From contig JAUXSA010000090.1 in NCBI GenBank assembly GCA_030681615.1, positions 1 to 54,598 of the forward strand: a stretch of 54,598 nt of DNA, written 5' to 3'. Origin of the DNA: Bacteroidota bacterium. Lineage in GTDB: Bacteria > Bacteroidota > Bacteroidia > B-17B0 > Aurantibacillaceae. The notes beneath the pieces are model-generated. The model saw only the letters and a list, made by a program, of their open reading frames with translations, was not told where the DNA came from and made no database searches. Of the stretch, positions 43,299 through 50,881 are shown piece by piece. Within the stretch, counting starts at the first letter, position 1, and each line of letters starts with the position of its first letter. The translations under genes and the position numbers were made by a program.

Positions 43299-44986
43299 AC
43301 TTTACATTTTTCATTTGCAAAACTATTTTTCCTTTCTTCAAGATCAACATTACCCATCTCATATCGTGACGAAGTTTTATACCCTTCTCTGATAAAAATT
43401 TCAGAGTTACCCTTCCAGGAATAAATAGCATTTTGTTTTATTCTATTAGTTTCAATTTCTATAACTGTTTTTACGGTCAGTATTGCCGTTTGCATTGAAT
43501 CAATCGATCCATAAGGTGTATACACAGAGCCACAACCCGATAAAGTCTTTAAAAACGTTTTGTCTTGTTTATGATGTGCAAACGACGCCATGTTATAAAA
43601 TTCATCATTAGTATATAAACAATTGTAACACCCTTTCTTTTCAAGATTGGTTACTAAACAGTGTCCACCAATTCCGTAAGGATCGTTCCAGGTATAAAGT
43701 ATTGGCTTGTTAAATTTTGACAATAATTTATTGAGGAAACAGTTGACTGTCACATTACCTGTAGCTACAATAATAAAGTGATAATCTTCTATTCTTATCA
43801 CTTTTTTCCTTAAAGCTTCTTCTATTGGGATATCAATTGCATTTACATTACTATGTGGAAAAAAGCTTTCTGTTTTTTCTTTTATAGCTTTTGCTTTATT
43901 TTTTCCTACATAAGCGAAACCAGTAAGATGCCTGTAACAATTTACGCTTTTTAAAAAGTCGGCATCCACAACGGTTAAATCAAAAAAACCATTACGAATA
44001 AGTTCCTCTCCAATAAAACCACCGATTGAACCACCTCCAATTAATAATACTTTTTTTTCTGGCACAGCTTCACCATTACCGCCTCGTTTATACAAAAACT
44101 CTTTATCCAGTCTGTCAAAACTTATTGGCGTAATTTTTCCGGCAAAGTCATTTGAAATTAGTGGATGGCCAGTAGATTTAAAATTGGAAAATTTAACTCC
44201 AAACAAGCAATGAACATTATTTTTTTGTGGGAATGAGAATATAACATATTCCTCGTTTTTTGTTGTTGTTGAAAACAACCTGGATAATTTTTTTTCAGCA
44301 GGCGCGGTTAGTAATTTTAGTATTGATTGAAAATAATCAATACCTAGCGAATCATGATATCTTGGTGGCAGAAACACATCGTTTATTGTAAATGGAATAA
44401 AAATAGCGTTTTGATAAGTAATACCTATCTCATCCAAATTAACATAGCGACTCACATTTTTCATTCTCTGCGTTTCGTCAGATACAGCAAAACGAAAGTT
44501 TTCCTTTTTTCCAATTTTTATTATTATAGGATCAGCTGATATATTTATATCTGAATAGATCTCTTCGCAATTATCAAGTCTTGCCCAATAAGCTTCAAAC
44601 TCATCAGCAAAGTCCTGTAGGTTTTTCTTTTTTAGTCCTTCTTCAATTGTTTTCTTTGTTAACAGATATGTCTCACTGATTATTTGACCAGGCTGCTCAA
44701 AATCAATAAAGGTATAGTCTTCGTGTGTATAGCAAACCTTGCCATCTTTCTCCACATGAGGTATTAGGGGTAGAGAACCGTAATTATCTATAAAAAAAGT
44801 TGGCATAACAAGTGGGAAATTAATTTCAAAACCCACTAAAATCTTTATATTAAAACGCTCAATAGTATCAGTAAAGGAAAAGCCAAAACCCAATTTTCTT
44901 TTTTTGAAAACAGGGTTTTGACATTCGGCGATCTCATTAAAAGAACCAATATGTTGTAACACTTTTAATACTTCCGCCTTTTCCAT
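43289..44986 (-). CDS. cap2: Cap2-like E2-E1 fusion conjugating enzyme
   Basis: 565 residues. The N-terminal E2-like domain has the catalytic Cys85 (IPHVEKDGKVCY). After a linker, the E1/ThiF domain has the nucleotide-binding GGGSIGG (317-323), VVDAD and the adenylation-domain Cys485 (TLSGCGSVYTPYGS). Two CxxC pairs (453-456 and 561-564) probably hold zinc. Cap2 joins the C-terminus of the CD-NTase to a target and primes it. One base separates it from the CD-NTase stop. Confidence 0.88.
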   Translation of the reverse strand: MEKAEVLKVLQHIGSFNEIAECQNPVFKKRKLGFGFSFTDTIERFNIKILVGFEINFPLVMPTFFIDNYGSLPLIPHVEKDGKVCYTHEDYTFIDFEQPGQIISETYLLTKKTIEEGLKKKNLQDFADEFEAYWARLDNCEEIYSDINISADPIIIKIGKKENFRFAVSDETQRMKNVSRYVNLDEIGITYQNAIFIPFTINDVFLPPRYHDSLGIDYFQSILKLLTAPAEKKLSRLFSTTTKNEEYVIFSFPQKNNVHCLFGVKFSNFKSTGHPLISNDFAGKITPISFDRLDKEFLYKRGGNGEAVPEKKVLLIGGGSIGGFIGEELIRNGFFDLTVVDADFLKSVNCYRHLTGFAYVGKNKAKAIKEKTESFFPHSNVNAIDIPIEEALRKKVIRIEDYHFIIVATGNVTVNCFLNKLLSKFNKPILYTWNDPYGIGGHCLVTNLEKKGCYNCLYTNDEFYNMASFAHHKQDKTFLKTLSGCGSVYTPYGSIDSMQTAILTVKTVIEIETNRIKQNAIYSWKGNSEIFIREGYKTSSRYEMGNVDLEERKNSFANEKCKVCN

Positions 44987-44987
44987 A

Positions 44988-46025
44988 TTAAGCTGATTCG
45001 TTTGTTCCTACAACTGCTCTTTTTCTGCTTTGTGCCGTGTCCTCCTTAGGTGGTACAGGAAAATCTTGTCCAAACTCTTTTTGAAGTTTTTTGCACGCTT
45101 CATGTGGATCAGGTTCTATAGCAGCAGCTTCTAATACGTCTTTAAGGTGTTTTAGCTTTTCACTAAAATTTTTACACTGATCATCTGTCATTTTTTCAAA
45201 CAAATCATTGTAAGGAGGAACAGGTAAATTAACCTTAATTCGCTTTGTAAAAAAATCAAATTGGTTAATAATGTATTTAGTAAACTCTATAAGAGCTTTT
45301 AAATCATTAATATTTTCTTGCCCATTAAAGTACTCTACAGTGTGCGGTTTAAATCCATTATACGCGAGAGCTGTTATGGCAATTCCAGTAGGTTTACCAT
45401 TCACAGAATCGAATTTGACATCTTTCCATCTTTTATAATAACGAATACAACGTATAAACTGACTGCGTTCTAACGAATCAGTGTACTTTCCATTAATAAG
45501 GTTTTTTAAAAGTTTTGGTTCTGAAATTTCCCATTTATTTTGATCAGAAGAAATTGTTGGTTTCCCTTTTGCTAAATAAATTTTCTTATCCGTATTAGCG
45601 TTCGCGTATATAGCAAAATCAACATGGAATTTTGGAAAACCGGCTTCAGTATACTGAACCCTTATACATGGCTTTTTCCACTCTACGGTTCTGAATTGCT
45701 TTGCGTTTAATGCATCATGCACCCACTGTTTAACTTCTAATGGTGTATAATCATCTTTGTTAATATTAAACAAAAGCGCAATATCAATGTCATAATCATC
45801 TTCATCAAAAGCAGGTTTATTACCTGTACCCATAGCATTGCTTCCTTGCGTTTCAACGCTAAAAGTGATTAATGGTTTTCCATCCTCTTCTGATTTCTTC
45901 TTTAGAGATGCTCTTAGTTCTTCTACGAGCATATTTATTTTTTCAATAACGGGTTGGTTATCTACTGCTTCTAATTTTATTGTATCATGATACTTATAAA
46001 ATTGTGATTGAATTACTGTACTCAT
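44988..46025 (-). CDS. cdn: CD-NTase (cGAS/DncV-like cyclase) of type II CBASS
   Basis: 345 residues. It makes a cyclic di- or trinucleotide signal on phage infection. Motifs: QGSNAMGTG (GS at 61-62), YDIDIALL (Asp79, Asp81) and FHVDFAIYA (Asp136). The C-terminus ends in a flexible ...RKRAVVGTNESA, the part Cap2 is expected to conjugate. The operon order (this gene, Cap2, Cap3, SAVED effector) fits type II CBASS. The clade and product cannot be set by eye. Confidence 0.88.
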   Translation of the reverse strand: MSTVIQSQFYKYHDTIKLEAVDNQPVIEKINMLVEELRASLKKKSEEDGKPLITFSVETQGSNAMGTGNKPAFDEDDYDIDIALLFNINKDDYTPLEVKQWVHDALNAKQFRTVEWKKPCIRVQYTEAGFPKFHVDFAIYANANTDKKIYLAKGKPTISSDQNKWEISEPKLLKNLINGKYTDSLERSQFIRCIRYYKRWKDVKFDSVNGKPTGIAITALAYNGFKPHTVEYFNGQENINDLKALIEFTKYIINQFDFFTKRIKVNLPVPPYNDLFEKMTDDQCKNFSEKLKHLKDVLEAAAIEPDPHEACKKLQKEFGQDFPVPPKEDTAQSRKRAVVGTNESA

Positions 46026-46036
46026 TTTTTTGTTTT

Positions 46037-46510
46037 TTAATAGTTTTTAGATTTATTATTATTTGATTCTGATGCAACACCTGCTATAAATAGTCCTAAT
46101 GCCAATAGCCCTAATCCTAATCCAGTACTGGCCTGCTTGCTTTTAACTACATGATGCTGAAGTTCGTTAGATAGATGCTCGCAATTATATTTAAGCAGAT
46201 CATAACGTCTTCCCTGTTTCGTCAAAGCATAGTTATACAAGTCATTCCTGGAATAATTGTAACGTGGAGTAAATTTATTGATGCGTGTTACCTTATTTAC
46301 ACCTGCAAAAAATACATCAGCACAAACTATGCGCACACCATAGCCCTCTTTATTTTCAATAAACCAATATTGGTTATTCCAGTACCCTAAATAAATAGCA
46401 TGATGTTGTATAAGATCCCATGTACTTTTTGGAACCACTATTCGGTCCCCAACTTCTAACTTTATTAATATGTGTAAAAATTTATTCATTTGTTTCCCTT
46501 TCGCGCGCAT
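46037..46510 (-). CDS. LRAT/NlpC-P60-like protein with C-terminal membrane helix
   Basis: 157 residues from 46510, or 150 from the ATG at 46489, which lacks the odd MRAKGKQ start. The LRAT-type active site is visible: HHAIYLGYWNNQYWFIEN (His) and LLKYNCEHLSNELQHH (the NCEH Cys). A helix at the C-terminus (TGLGLGLLALGLFIAGVA) would anchor it in a membrane. LRAT/H-rev107-like enzymes are acyltransferases or phospholipases. It is first in the CBASS operon, 11 bp before the cyclase. It may be an added effector acting on lipids. Confidence 0.7.
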   Translation of the reverse strand: MRAKGKQMNKFLHILIKLEVGDRIVVPKSTWDLIQHHAIYLGYWNNQYWFIENKEGYGVRIVCADVFFAGVNKVTRINKFTPRYNYSRNDLYNYALTKQGRRYDLLKYNCEHLSNELQHHVVKSKQASTGLGLGLLALGLFIAGVASESNNNKSKNY

Positions 46511-46749
46511 ATTGCTTGCGCATTTTTTAGTTGTTATTATATCAATGATTTATTCGCGCTCTATAACAGGCATATATTTTGCATGGTAATAAGAGGCATT
46601 ACTTATTAAACGGAGATGTCCGTTTGCAACGTTTCGTTCTTTATTTCGTAAAAAATAACTAATGAAGATTGAACATCGCAATTCCTGGCAATTTAATCGG
46701 CAGGAATTGGCAACTTGTCAGTTTTCGGCGGGAGAATTTATGACCTTTA

Positions 46750-46780
46750 TTTGTACTTTAACTGTACAGTGCTATATTTG
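46750..46780 (+). promoter_or_regulatory. Consensus promoter with operator-like repeat in its spacer
   Basis: TTTG (46750-46753), exactly 19 nt, TATATTTG (46773-46780). The spacer contains TGTAC-N7-GTACA (46752-46768), the usual place for a repressor site. Confidence 0.65.
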
Positions 46781-46786
46781 CGACCT

Positions 46787-46920
46787 GTTAACAAAACTCA
46801 AAAAACAGAATGTGGCAAAAAAAGGGAGTAATTTCCTTTGGAAAATGTTTAGCTGCTGAGGCTTTATGTTTGTACATTCTACCGGCCCTTGATGTTACAG
46901 CATCCGGGGCCATTTTTTTT
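46787..46920 (+). ncRNA. Probable ~134-nt small RNA upstream of CBASS
   Basis: It starts about 7 nt after the -7 box of a consensus promoter and ends at a GC-rich hairpin (46884-46911) followed by eight T's. No start codon with a useful frame lies within. It reads away from the CBASS operon and towards the HTH gene. No known RNA family is recognised. Confidence 0.5.
46884..46920 (+). terminator. Rho-independent terminator of the small RNA
   Basis: GGCCCTTGATG (46884-46894) pairs with CATCCGGGGCC (46901-46911), with one mismatch and one wobble, then A and eight T's. Confidence 0.8.
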
Positions 46921-47082
46921 ATCTATTATTTTTAAATGTTAAACCATTCATTTTCGACAATATTAGTGCCATTTATTTTATTTTCTAAAGACTGACATTA
47001 AGGCATTTTAACACTTATGCTTATTAAAAACCTGTAGTTAAAAAACTTCATAACTCCTTGTTTTACTTATCATATATATTAC

Positions 47083-47109
47083 TATCTTTGTTTCATACAT
47101 AATAAAATA
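47083..47109 (+). promoter_or_regulatory. -7 box and overlapping operator half-site of the HTH gene
   Basis: TATCTTTG (47083-47090) matches the -7 consensus. TTTGTTTCATACAT overlaps it and repeats the left half of the dyad at 47154-47175. Confidence 0.5.
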
Positions 47110-47153
47110 TCTTTTTTTACTCATATACAAATGCAAATATAATTGAAAATCAG

Positions 47154-47175
47154 TTTATTTCATACATGAAACAAA
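47154..47175. promoter_or_regulatory. Dyad operator in the HTH gene leader
   Basis: TTTATTTCA, TACA, TGAAACAAA: 9-bp arms with one mismatch. Together with the related site at 47087 it suggests autoregulation by the HTH protein. Confidence 0.5.
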
Positions 47176-47199
47176 TCTTACGTGTAAAAAGTTATTAAC

Positions 47200-47532
47200 A
47201 TGGCAACAACATTAAATAGCAGCCTGTTAGCAGGTATGCTCAAAGAAAAGCGCGGAAAAAAAGTTTTACGGGAAGTTTCGATCGAGATTGGTGGTGTAAG
47301 CCCAGCTACTTTATCAAGAGTTGAGCAAGGAAAAGTACCCGATGTAGATACATTCATCAAACTTTGTAAATGGCTAGGAACATCATCTGATACATTTATT
47401 ATCAACCATGCTACAACAGAACCATCATCAAATAAGGATTTTATTGTCGCTCACCTACGAGCAGAAAGAGAACTGGAACCAACTACAGTTCAAATGCTTC
47501 TTAAAATGATCGATATGGCTTATGCAAAGTAA
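47200..47532 (+). CDS. XRE-family repressor, CapH-like
   Basis: 110 residues. The HTH is LREVSIEIGGVSPATLSRVEQGKVPDVDTFIKLCKWLGTS. A C-terminal helix follows (LRAEREL...TVQMLLKMIDMAYAK). It is 8 bp upstream of an ImmA/IrrE-type peptidase gene and divergent from the CBASS operon. CapH/CapP pairs of this layout control CBASS in other bacteria, where CapP cuts CapH after DNA damage. Assignment here is by context. It has two operator-like repeats upstream. Confidence 0.8.
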   Translation: MATTLNSSLLAGMLKEKRGKKVLREVSIEIGGVSPATLSRVEQGKVPDVDTFIKLCKWLGTSSDTFIINHATTEPSSNKDFIVAHLRAERELEPTTVQMLLKMIDMAYAK

Positions 47533-47540
47533 ACTTATTT

Positions 47541-48119
47541 GTGGCAAAAGTCAGCTTACTACCCAGAGGGTTTAAATCTAAAGCAGAAAAAACAGCAATT
47601 GCTTTAAGGACTGAACTAGGCTTGTTGGCCTCTGATCCTCTATGTGGTTTTAAATTGGCCGAACATTTAAATGTCAAAGTATTTACACCTCTTGAAATAT
47701 TTCCTGCCGAAACAAATATTGAAGATTTGGTTGGTTCGGATAAAGGCTGGTCTGCTCTTACAATGAAAACAGGTAGCGACGCTACAATTATTATTCATAA
47801 TCATCTACATGCTCCAGCTCGCCAGCAAAGTAATTTGATGCACGAAATGGCCCATATAATTTGCTGTCACAAACAACCAGAAAGGCATAAGGGAATTAAT
47901 TTGCCTTTTATAATGCGTGAATTTGATCCGCAACAAGAACAAGAAGCTAATTATCTTGGCTCCGCTTTGCAAATTACCCGTGATGGACTTCTATGGGCCC
48001 TCAAAAAGAGAATGGAAGTAGCCGAAATTGCTGAGCATTACAACGCGAGTCCTGCAATGGTAACATTAAGAATTAATACAACCGCCGTAAAAAAACAACT
48101 CGGTTATATGGGTTATTAA
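47541..48119 (+). CDS. ImmA/IrrE-family metallopeptidase, CapP-like
   Basis: 192 residues from a GTG at 47541. The zinc motif is LMHEMAHIICCHK (HExxH at 101-105), with the third ligand probably in QEQEANYLGSAL (about 136). Proteins of this family cleave the partner HTH repressor. It is 8 bp after the HTH gene. If it acts like CapP it would derepress CBASS on a stress signal, perhaps involving single-stranded DNA; that is inference. Confidence 0.85.
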   Translation: MAKVSLLPRGFKSKAEKTAIALRTELGLLASDPLCGFKLAEHLNVKVFTPLEIFPAETNIEDLVGSDKGWSALTMKTGSDATIIIHNHLHAPARQQSNLMHEMAHIICCHKQPERHKGINLPFIMREFDPQQEQEANYLGSALQITRDGLLWALKKRMEVAEIAEHYNASPAMVTLRINTTAVKKQLGYMGY

Positions 48120-48152
48120 CTATCTTTTCTTTAGAATGATATTTTCCAAAAT

Positions 48153-48971
48153 ATGAAAAGGTATAGAATTTTAGGTTGGGATTACGATAGTAGAAGTCTG
48201 TTATTAAGCCAACTATCAGAACAAGCTTCTATGTCTTCTTTAGATAAAGAAAATTACGATAAAACAATTACCAGTCTTAAATTCGAATATGGAGAACAGA
48301 ACTTCGATCAAAAAATCCAAAATTTCAAAGACATCGGTGCTAAACCTTTTTGCGTAATTGCTTATCATAATAATTTTTTACATCAAATTAGAAAATCATT
48401 TGTTTTAGGTTCTTATTATCCTGCTTTAACCGCAGCATGCGCTTTAGGTGAACGGATTTTAAATCATTTAATATTAAATCTTAGAGAAAGTTATAAAGAA
48501 ACGGCGACTTATAACACAGTTAAAAAGAAGGAAGCCTTTGCAAAGTGGCATATCGCATATTCTGCTTTATATGAGTGGGGTATACTTACAGATAAAGCAA
48601 TTGAGTCGTATAAAAAATTAGCAATAATTAGAAATGACTCAATACATTTTAAAATTGAAACTGAAACTAAAGATAGAGAAATAGCGCTTAAAGCAATTTT
48701 ACTTCTGCAGACTATTATAAATGAACAATTCTCTGCAATGGGCTATCAAAAATATTTTATCTTAAATACACCAGGAGAAACGTATGTCAAAAAAAATTTT
48801 GAAAAGCATCCTTATATAAAACTTATATATTTACCAAATACAGCTCATGTTGGGCCAAATCATAGAATAGAATTTCTGCCTGAATTTAGAGCAATTGATA
48901 TCCAGTATCCGGAAAAAGAAATTACGGATGAAGAATTCGTAGAGCTACGTAAAAGACCCGCCATTCTTTAA
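48153..48971 (+). CDS. HEPN-like helical protein
   Basis: 272 residues. The central part is all-helical (SFVLGSYYPALTAACALGERILNHLIL ... LYEWGILTDKAIESYKKLAIIRNDSIHFKIE). It contains RNDSIHF, an Rx4H motif like that of HEPN ribonuclease domains, at the expected helix. The C-terminal region (200-272) is unrecognised. HEPN proteins often act as toxins or defence effectors. It follows the peptidase gene by 33 bp. Confidence in HEPN is modest. Confidence 0.55.
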   Translation: MKRYRILGWDYDSRSLLLSQLSEQASMSSLDKENYDKTITSLKFEYGEQNFDQKIQNFKDIGAKPFCVIAYHNNFLHQIRKSFVLGSYYPALTAACALGERILNHLILNLRESYKETATYNTVKKKEAFAKWHIAYSALYEWGILTDKAIESYKKLAIIRNDSIHFKIETETKDREIALKAILLLQTIINEQFSAMGYQKYFILNTPGETYVKKNFEKHPYIKLIYLPNTAHVGPNHRIEFLPEFRAIDIQYPEKEITDEEFVELRKRPAIL

Positions 48972-48984
48972 ATTAAATTTCTCA

Positions 48985-49200
48985 CTACTTCCATTTGGTT
49001 ATTTTTACTGCTTCATTAGGATGGCAAACTCTTGCTGGTTTATTTTTGTTTTCAGTATTATATTTTTTAGTATAATCAAAAAATTCTTTTAGTTCTTTTT
49101 GACTAGCGGATACACTTGGCCCATTTACTATAGCACTGCCGATAAAAACTATGTAACGGTCATTAACAGGCTCGATTGCAACTTCTTTATTTTTTTCCAT
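48985..49200 (-). CDS. Hypothetical 71-aa protein
   Basis: 71 residues: MEKNKEVAIEPVNDRYIVFI then GSAIVNGPSVSASQKELKEF, ending in a VCHPNEAVKITKWK tail. It converges with the HEPN-like gene, 13 bp apart. No family is recognised. Confidence 0.45.
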   Translation of the reverse strand: MEKNKEVAIEPVNDRYIVFIGSAIVNGPSVSASQKELKEFFDYTKKYNTENKNKPARVCHPNEAVKITKWK

Positions 49201-49277
49201 TTTTCTTTCTTTTCTTTAAAGTTACCGGGTCTTTTTTATAAAGTCAAGTTCTATTGAAGAAAATATAAAATTAAATT

Positions 49278-49523
49278 TTACTTAAAATACCAATCTAATA
49301 ATTCCTGAATCTGTGAAAGACATTTTTCTGCATCCGGCTTCGGTTCCAGACTTTTTTGATTATTATTATTCGTTTCGGAATTATTCGGTTCATTATTAAC
49401 ATTAGAATCAGGATTTGATTCAGCAGATATTAGGTCCTCTTTAACCATTGTTTCTCTAATTAAAAATCTTAAATCACTTAAAGATTTGATTGTTTTTGTG
49501 GTGTTTTTCATTTGCTTTTTCAT
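49278..49523 (-). CDS. Hypothetical small protein at the right end of the transposon
   Basis: Up to 81 residues (77 if started at the fifth codon, MKNTTKT). The middle is low in complexity (Asn/Glu/Ser: NVNNEPNNSETNNNNQ) between a helical N-terminus and LSQIQELLDWYFK. It ends the cargo region, 30 bp from the right inverted repeat. No function is known. Confidence 0.45.
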   Translation of the reverse strand: MKKQMKNTTKTIKSLSDLRFLIRETMVKEDLISAESNPDSNVNNEPNNSETNNNNQKSLEPKPDAEKCLSQIQELLDWYFK

Positions 49524-49552
49524 TTAAATATTATAGAAAAAAGTAAAATCTA

Positions 49553-49693
49553 AAACCCTAAACCATAAAAAAGTAGCACCCTAATCCCGGTTCTGGAAAC
49601 TTTGAAAATTAAGTATATTTACATATAGTAAAACCCTAAACCAGGGTATGGTTTAAGTTTAATAATTAAAAACCCTAAACACAGGGAAGCGCC
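49553..49693 (-). repeat. Right terminal inverted repeat of the 27-kb transposon
   Basis: Read inward on the reverse strand it starts GGCGCTTCCCTGTGTTTAGG and matches the left repeat over its length, including the 53-bp identical core at 49607-49659 and all four TTAGGG-type motifs. Confidence 0.85.
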
Positions 49694-49701
49694 AAACGTT
49701 A
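49694..49701. repeat. Right 8-bp target-site duplication
   Basis: AAACGTTA, identical to 22551-22558. It restores the attC-like end GTTAGTGGTA (49698-49707). Confidence 0.8.
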
Positions 49702-49713
49702 GTGGTAATTTTT

Positions 49714-50256
49714 ATGGACAACATTACTCCAGGACATAACATTCAATCTTTTGTAATCGGACAAAGGGCGGCTGACCATCCTATGTTTAAAGAGTTTCAA
49801 AAAATCACTGATCGTAAGTTTAAGTGGCAGGACATTCAGCTGCGAGTAAATGACGCAGGACTTATCGACCTAATTTCAACCAGAGATGGGTCTTTTGGTG
49901 AAATTGCGACCGGACAAACCTTTCGACATGTGATTGAGAATGGTCATAACTTATTATATGACGAGTTTGACCAAGTGTTTTATTTAGTTGATCCAGGTGG
50001 ACTATGCATAGAAAAGGAATATGAAAATTTGCCCATAACAGAACTTTTAAATTCAAAAATTCAATACTTAACGGTCTTTGACATCGGCTTGAACAAACAA
50101 TTTAATATCGACAACGACTTTGAAAAAATTACCCGCGACAACTTAGCCGACTTTGAACTAAAAAATCATGAGTCTGAACAGTTTCTTAAAAATGCCATAC
50201 GACAATTCAAATCGACCCACGACAAACAAACAAGACCATGGTGGAAAATTTGGTGA
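49714..50256 (+). CDS. Cassette-borne hypothetical protein
   Basis: 180 residues from the ATG at 49714. A mixed alpha/beta protein without signal peptide: MDNITPGHNIQSFVIGQRAA then strands such as WQDIQLRVNDAGLIDLISTRDGSF, and QFKSTHDKQTRPWWKIW at the C-terminus. It begins only 15 bp into its cassette, which runs from 49699 to 50437. No family is recognised. Confidence 0.65.
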   Translation: MDNITPGHNIQSFVIGQRAADHPMFKEFQKITDRKFKWQDIQLRVNDAGLIDLISTRDGSFGEIATGQTFRHVIENGHNLLYDEFDQVFYLVDPGGLCIEKEYENLPITELLNSKIQYLTVFDIGLNKQFNIDNDFEKITRDNLADFELKNHESEQFLKNAIRQFKSTHDKQTRPWWKIW

Positions 50257-50264
50257 CAAAAAAC

Positions 50265-50444
50265 TACCACTAACAGCAAGCAATCGCAAGCGGGCAGACT
50301 TGCAAGGCTTTTGCAAAGTCAAGGTCGCTTCGCGGACAATAATTTCCATTTTGCAAAAGTCCAATAAACATGTATCTTTAAATTAACGTTTCGGCAGACA
50401 ATGTTTCATTAATCCGCATGCGCCTGCTTGCAAAACGTTAGCAC
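50265..50444 (+). other. attC-like site 3, with embedded promoter
   Basis: Left box TACCACTAAC (50265-50274) then AGCAAGCAATCGCAAGCGGG; right arm CGCCTGCTTGCAAAACGTTA with GTTAGCAC at 50437-50444. The left box is complementary to the start of its cassette (GTTAGTGGTA, 49698). Confidence 0.75.
50350..50380 (+). promoter_or_regulatory. Bacteroidota promoter inside attC-like site 3
   Basis: TTTG (50350-50353), 19-nt spacer, TATCTTTA (50373-50380), pointing to the cassette gene at 50481. Confidence 0.6.
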
Positions 50445-50480
50445 TAATTGCCACAGGACCTTGCCTTTAAGACACTAGAC

Positions 50481-50852
50481 ATGAAAAAAAAACTTCTTTT
50501 TCTCCTACTCTTGCTGACCTTTGCGCTTAACGCTCAAAGACCAAAAGACGGTACTTACACTTTAACTATAGTTTTTAAGGTCTGGAATGGTAAATCAAAT
50601 ACGAAAAGTATATCCGGCGGTTCGACTTGTACTGCAATAGTTAAAAATGACTCCATAAAAATCATCAATAATGGCGATCCTGGTTTTTGGGGCGGGAAAG
50701 GTGACATCCTTGACGTCGGCCTAATAGTAAGACATAAAAAGACAGGCAGATTTATAATCGCTCATGGTCCTCTCGACCAAGACTCTGAAGAAATTGATAA
50801 TTCCAAAGGACCTCGCATACTCGACTTTTCAAAAAAAGTATTTTGGCTGTGA
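50481..50852 (+). CDS. Cassette-borne secreted protein
   Basis: 123 residues from the ATG at 50481; the frame extends 33 bases back into the att region. Signal peptide MKKKLLFLLLLLTFALNAQ, then a small beta-rich domain (RPKDGTYTLTIVFKVWNGKS ... IINNGDPGFWGGKGDILDVG). No family is recognised. It shares its cassette with the HAD-like gene, 29 bp downstream. Confidence 0.65.
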   Translation: MKKKLLFLLLLLTFALNAQRPKDGTYTLTIVFKVWNGKSNTKSISGGSTCTAIVKNDSIKIINNGDPGFWGGKGDILDVGLIVRHKKTGRFIIAHGPLDQDSEEIDNSKGPRILDFSKKVFWL

Positions 50853-50881
50853 CCGGCAACTAACTGATAACAGGCTTTATT

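Larger units (their letters stand above)
46511..47199. other. Long divergent control region between CBASS and the HTH/ImmA pair
   Basis: About 690 bp. It holds a strong promoter with an operator-like repeat (46750-46780), a probable small RNA (to 46920), ACGGA-N4-TCCGT (46610-46623), and the promoter and operators of the HTH gene. The 65-codon frame at 46662-46859 crosses the promoter and is not called. Confidence 0.5.
22559..49693. mobile_element. 27.1-kb transposon with IS1595-type transposase and CBASS cargo
   Basis: Bounded by inverted repeats of about 142 bp (22559-22700 and 49553-49693) that begin GGCGCTTCCC and share a 53-bp identical core (22593-22645 with 49607-49659). Both ends are flanked by AAACGTTA, an 8-bp duplication. 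IS1595-family transposases make 8-bp duplications and some family members carry passenger genes, and one such transposase is encoded at 27285-28361. The insertion point is the core of an attC-like site. About 32 genes are carried. Confidence 0.8.

Noticed and set aside
46662-46859. 65-codon forward frame upstream of the HTH gene
   Set aside because: It runs across a consensus promoter and ends inside the predicted small RNA; no ribosome binding site or recognisable protein.
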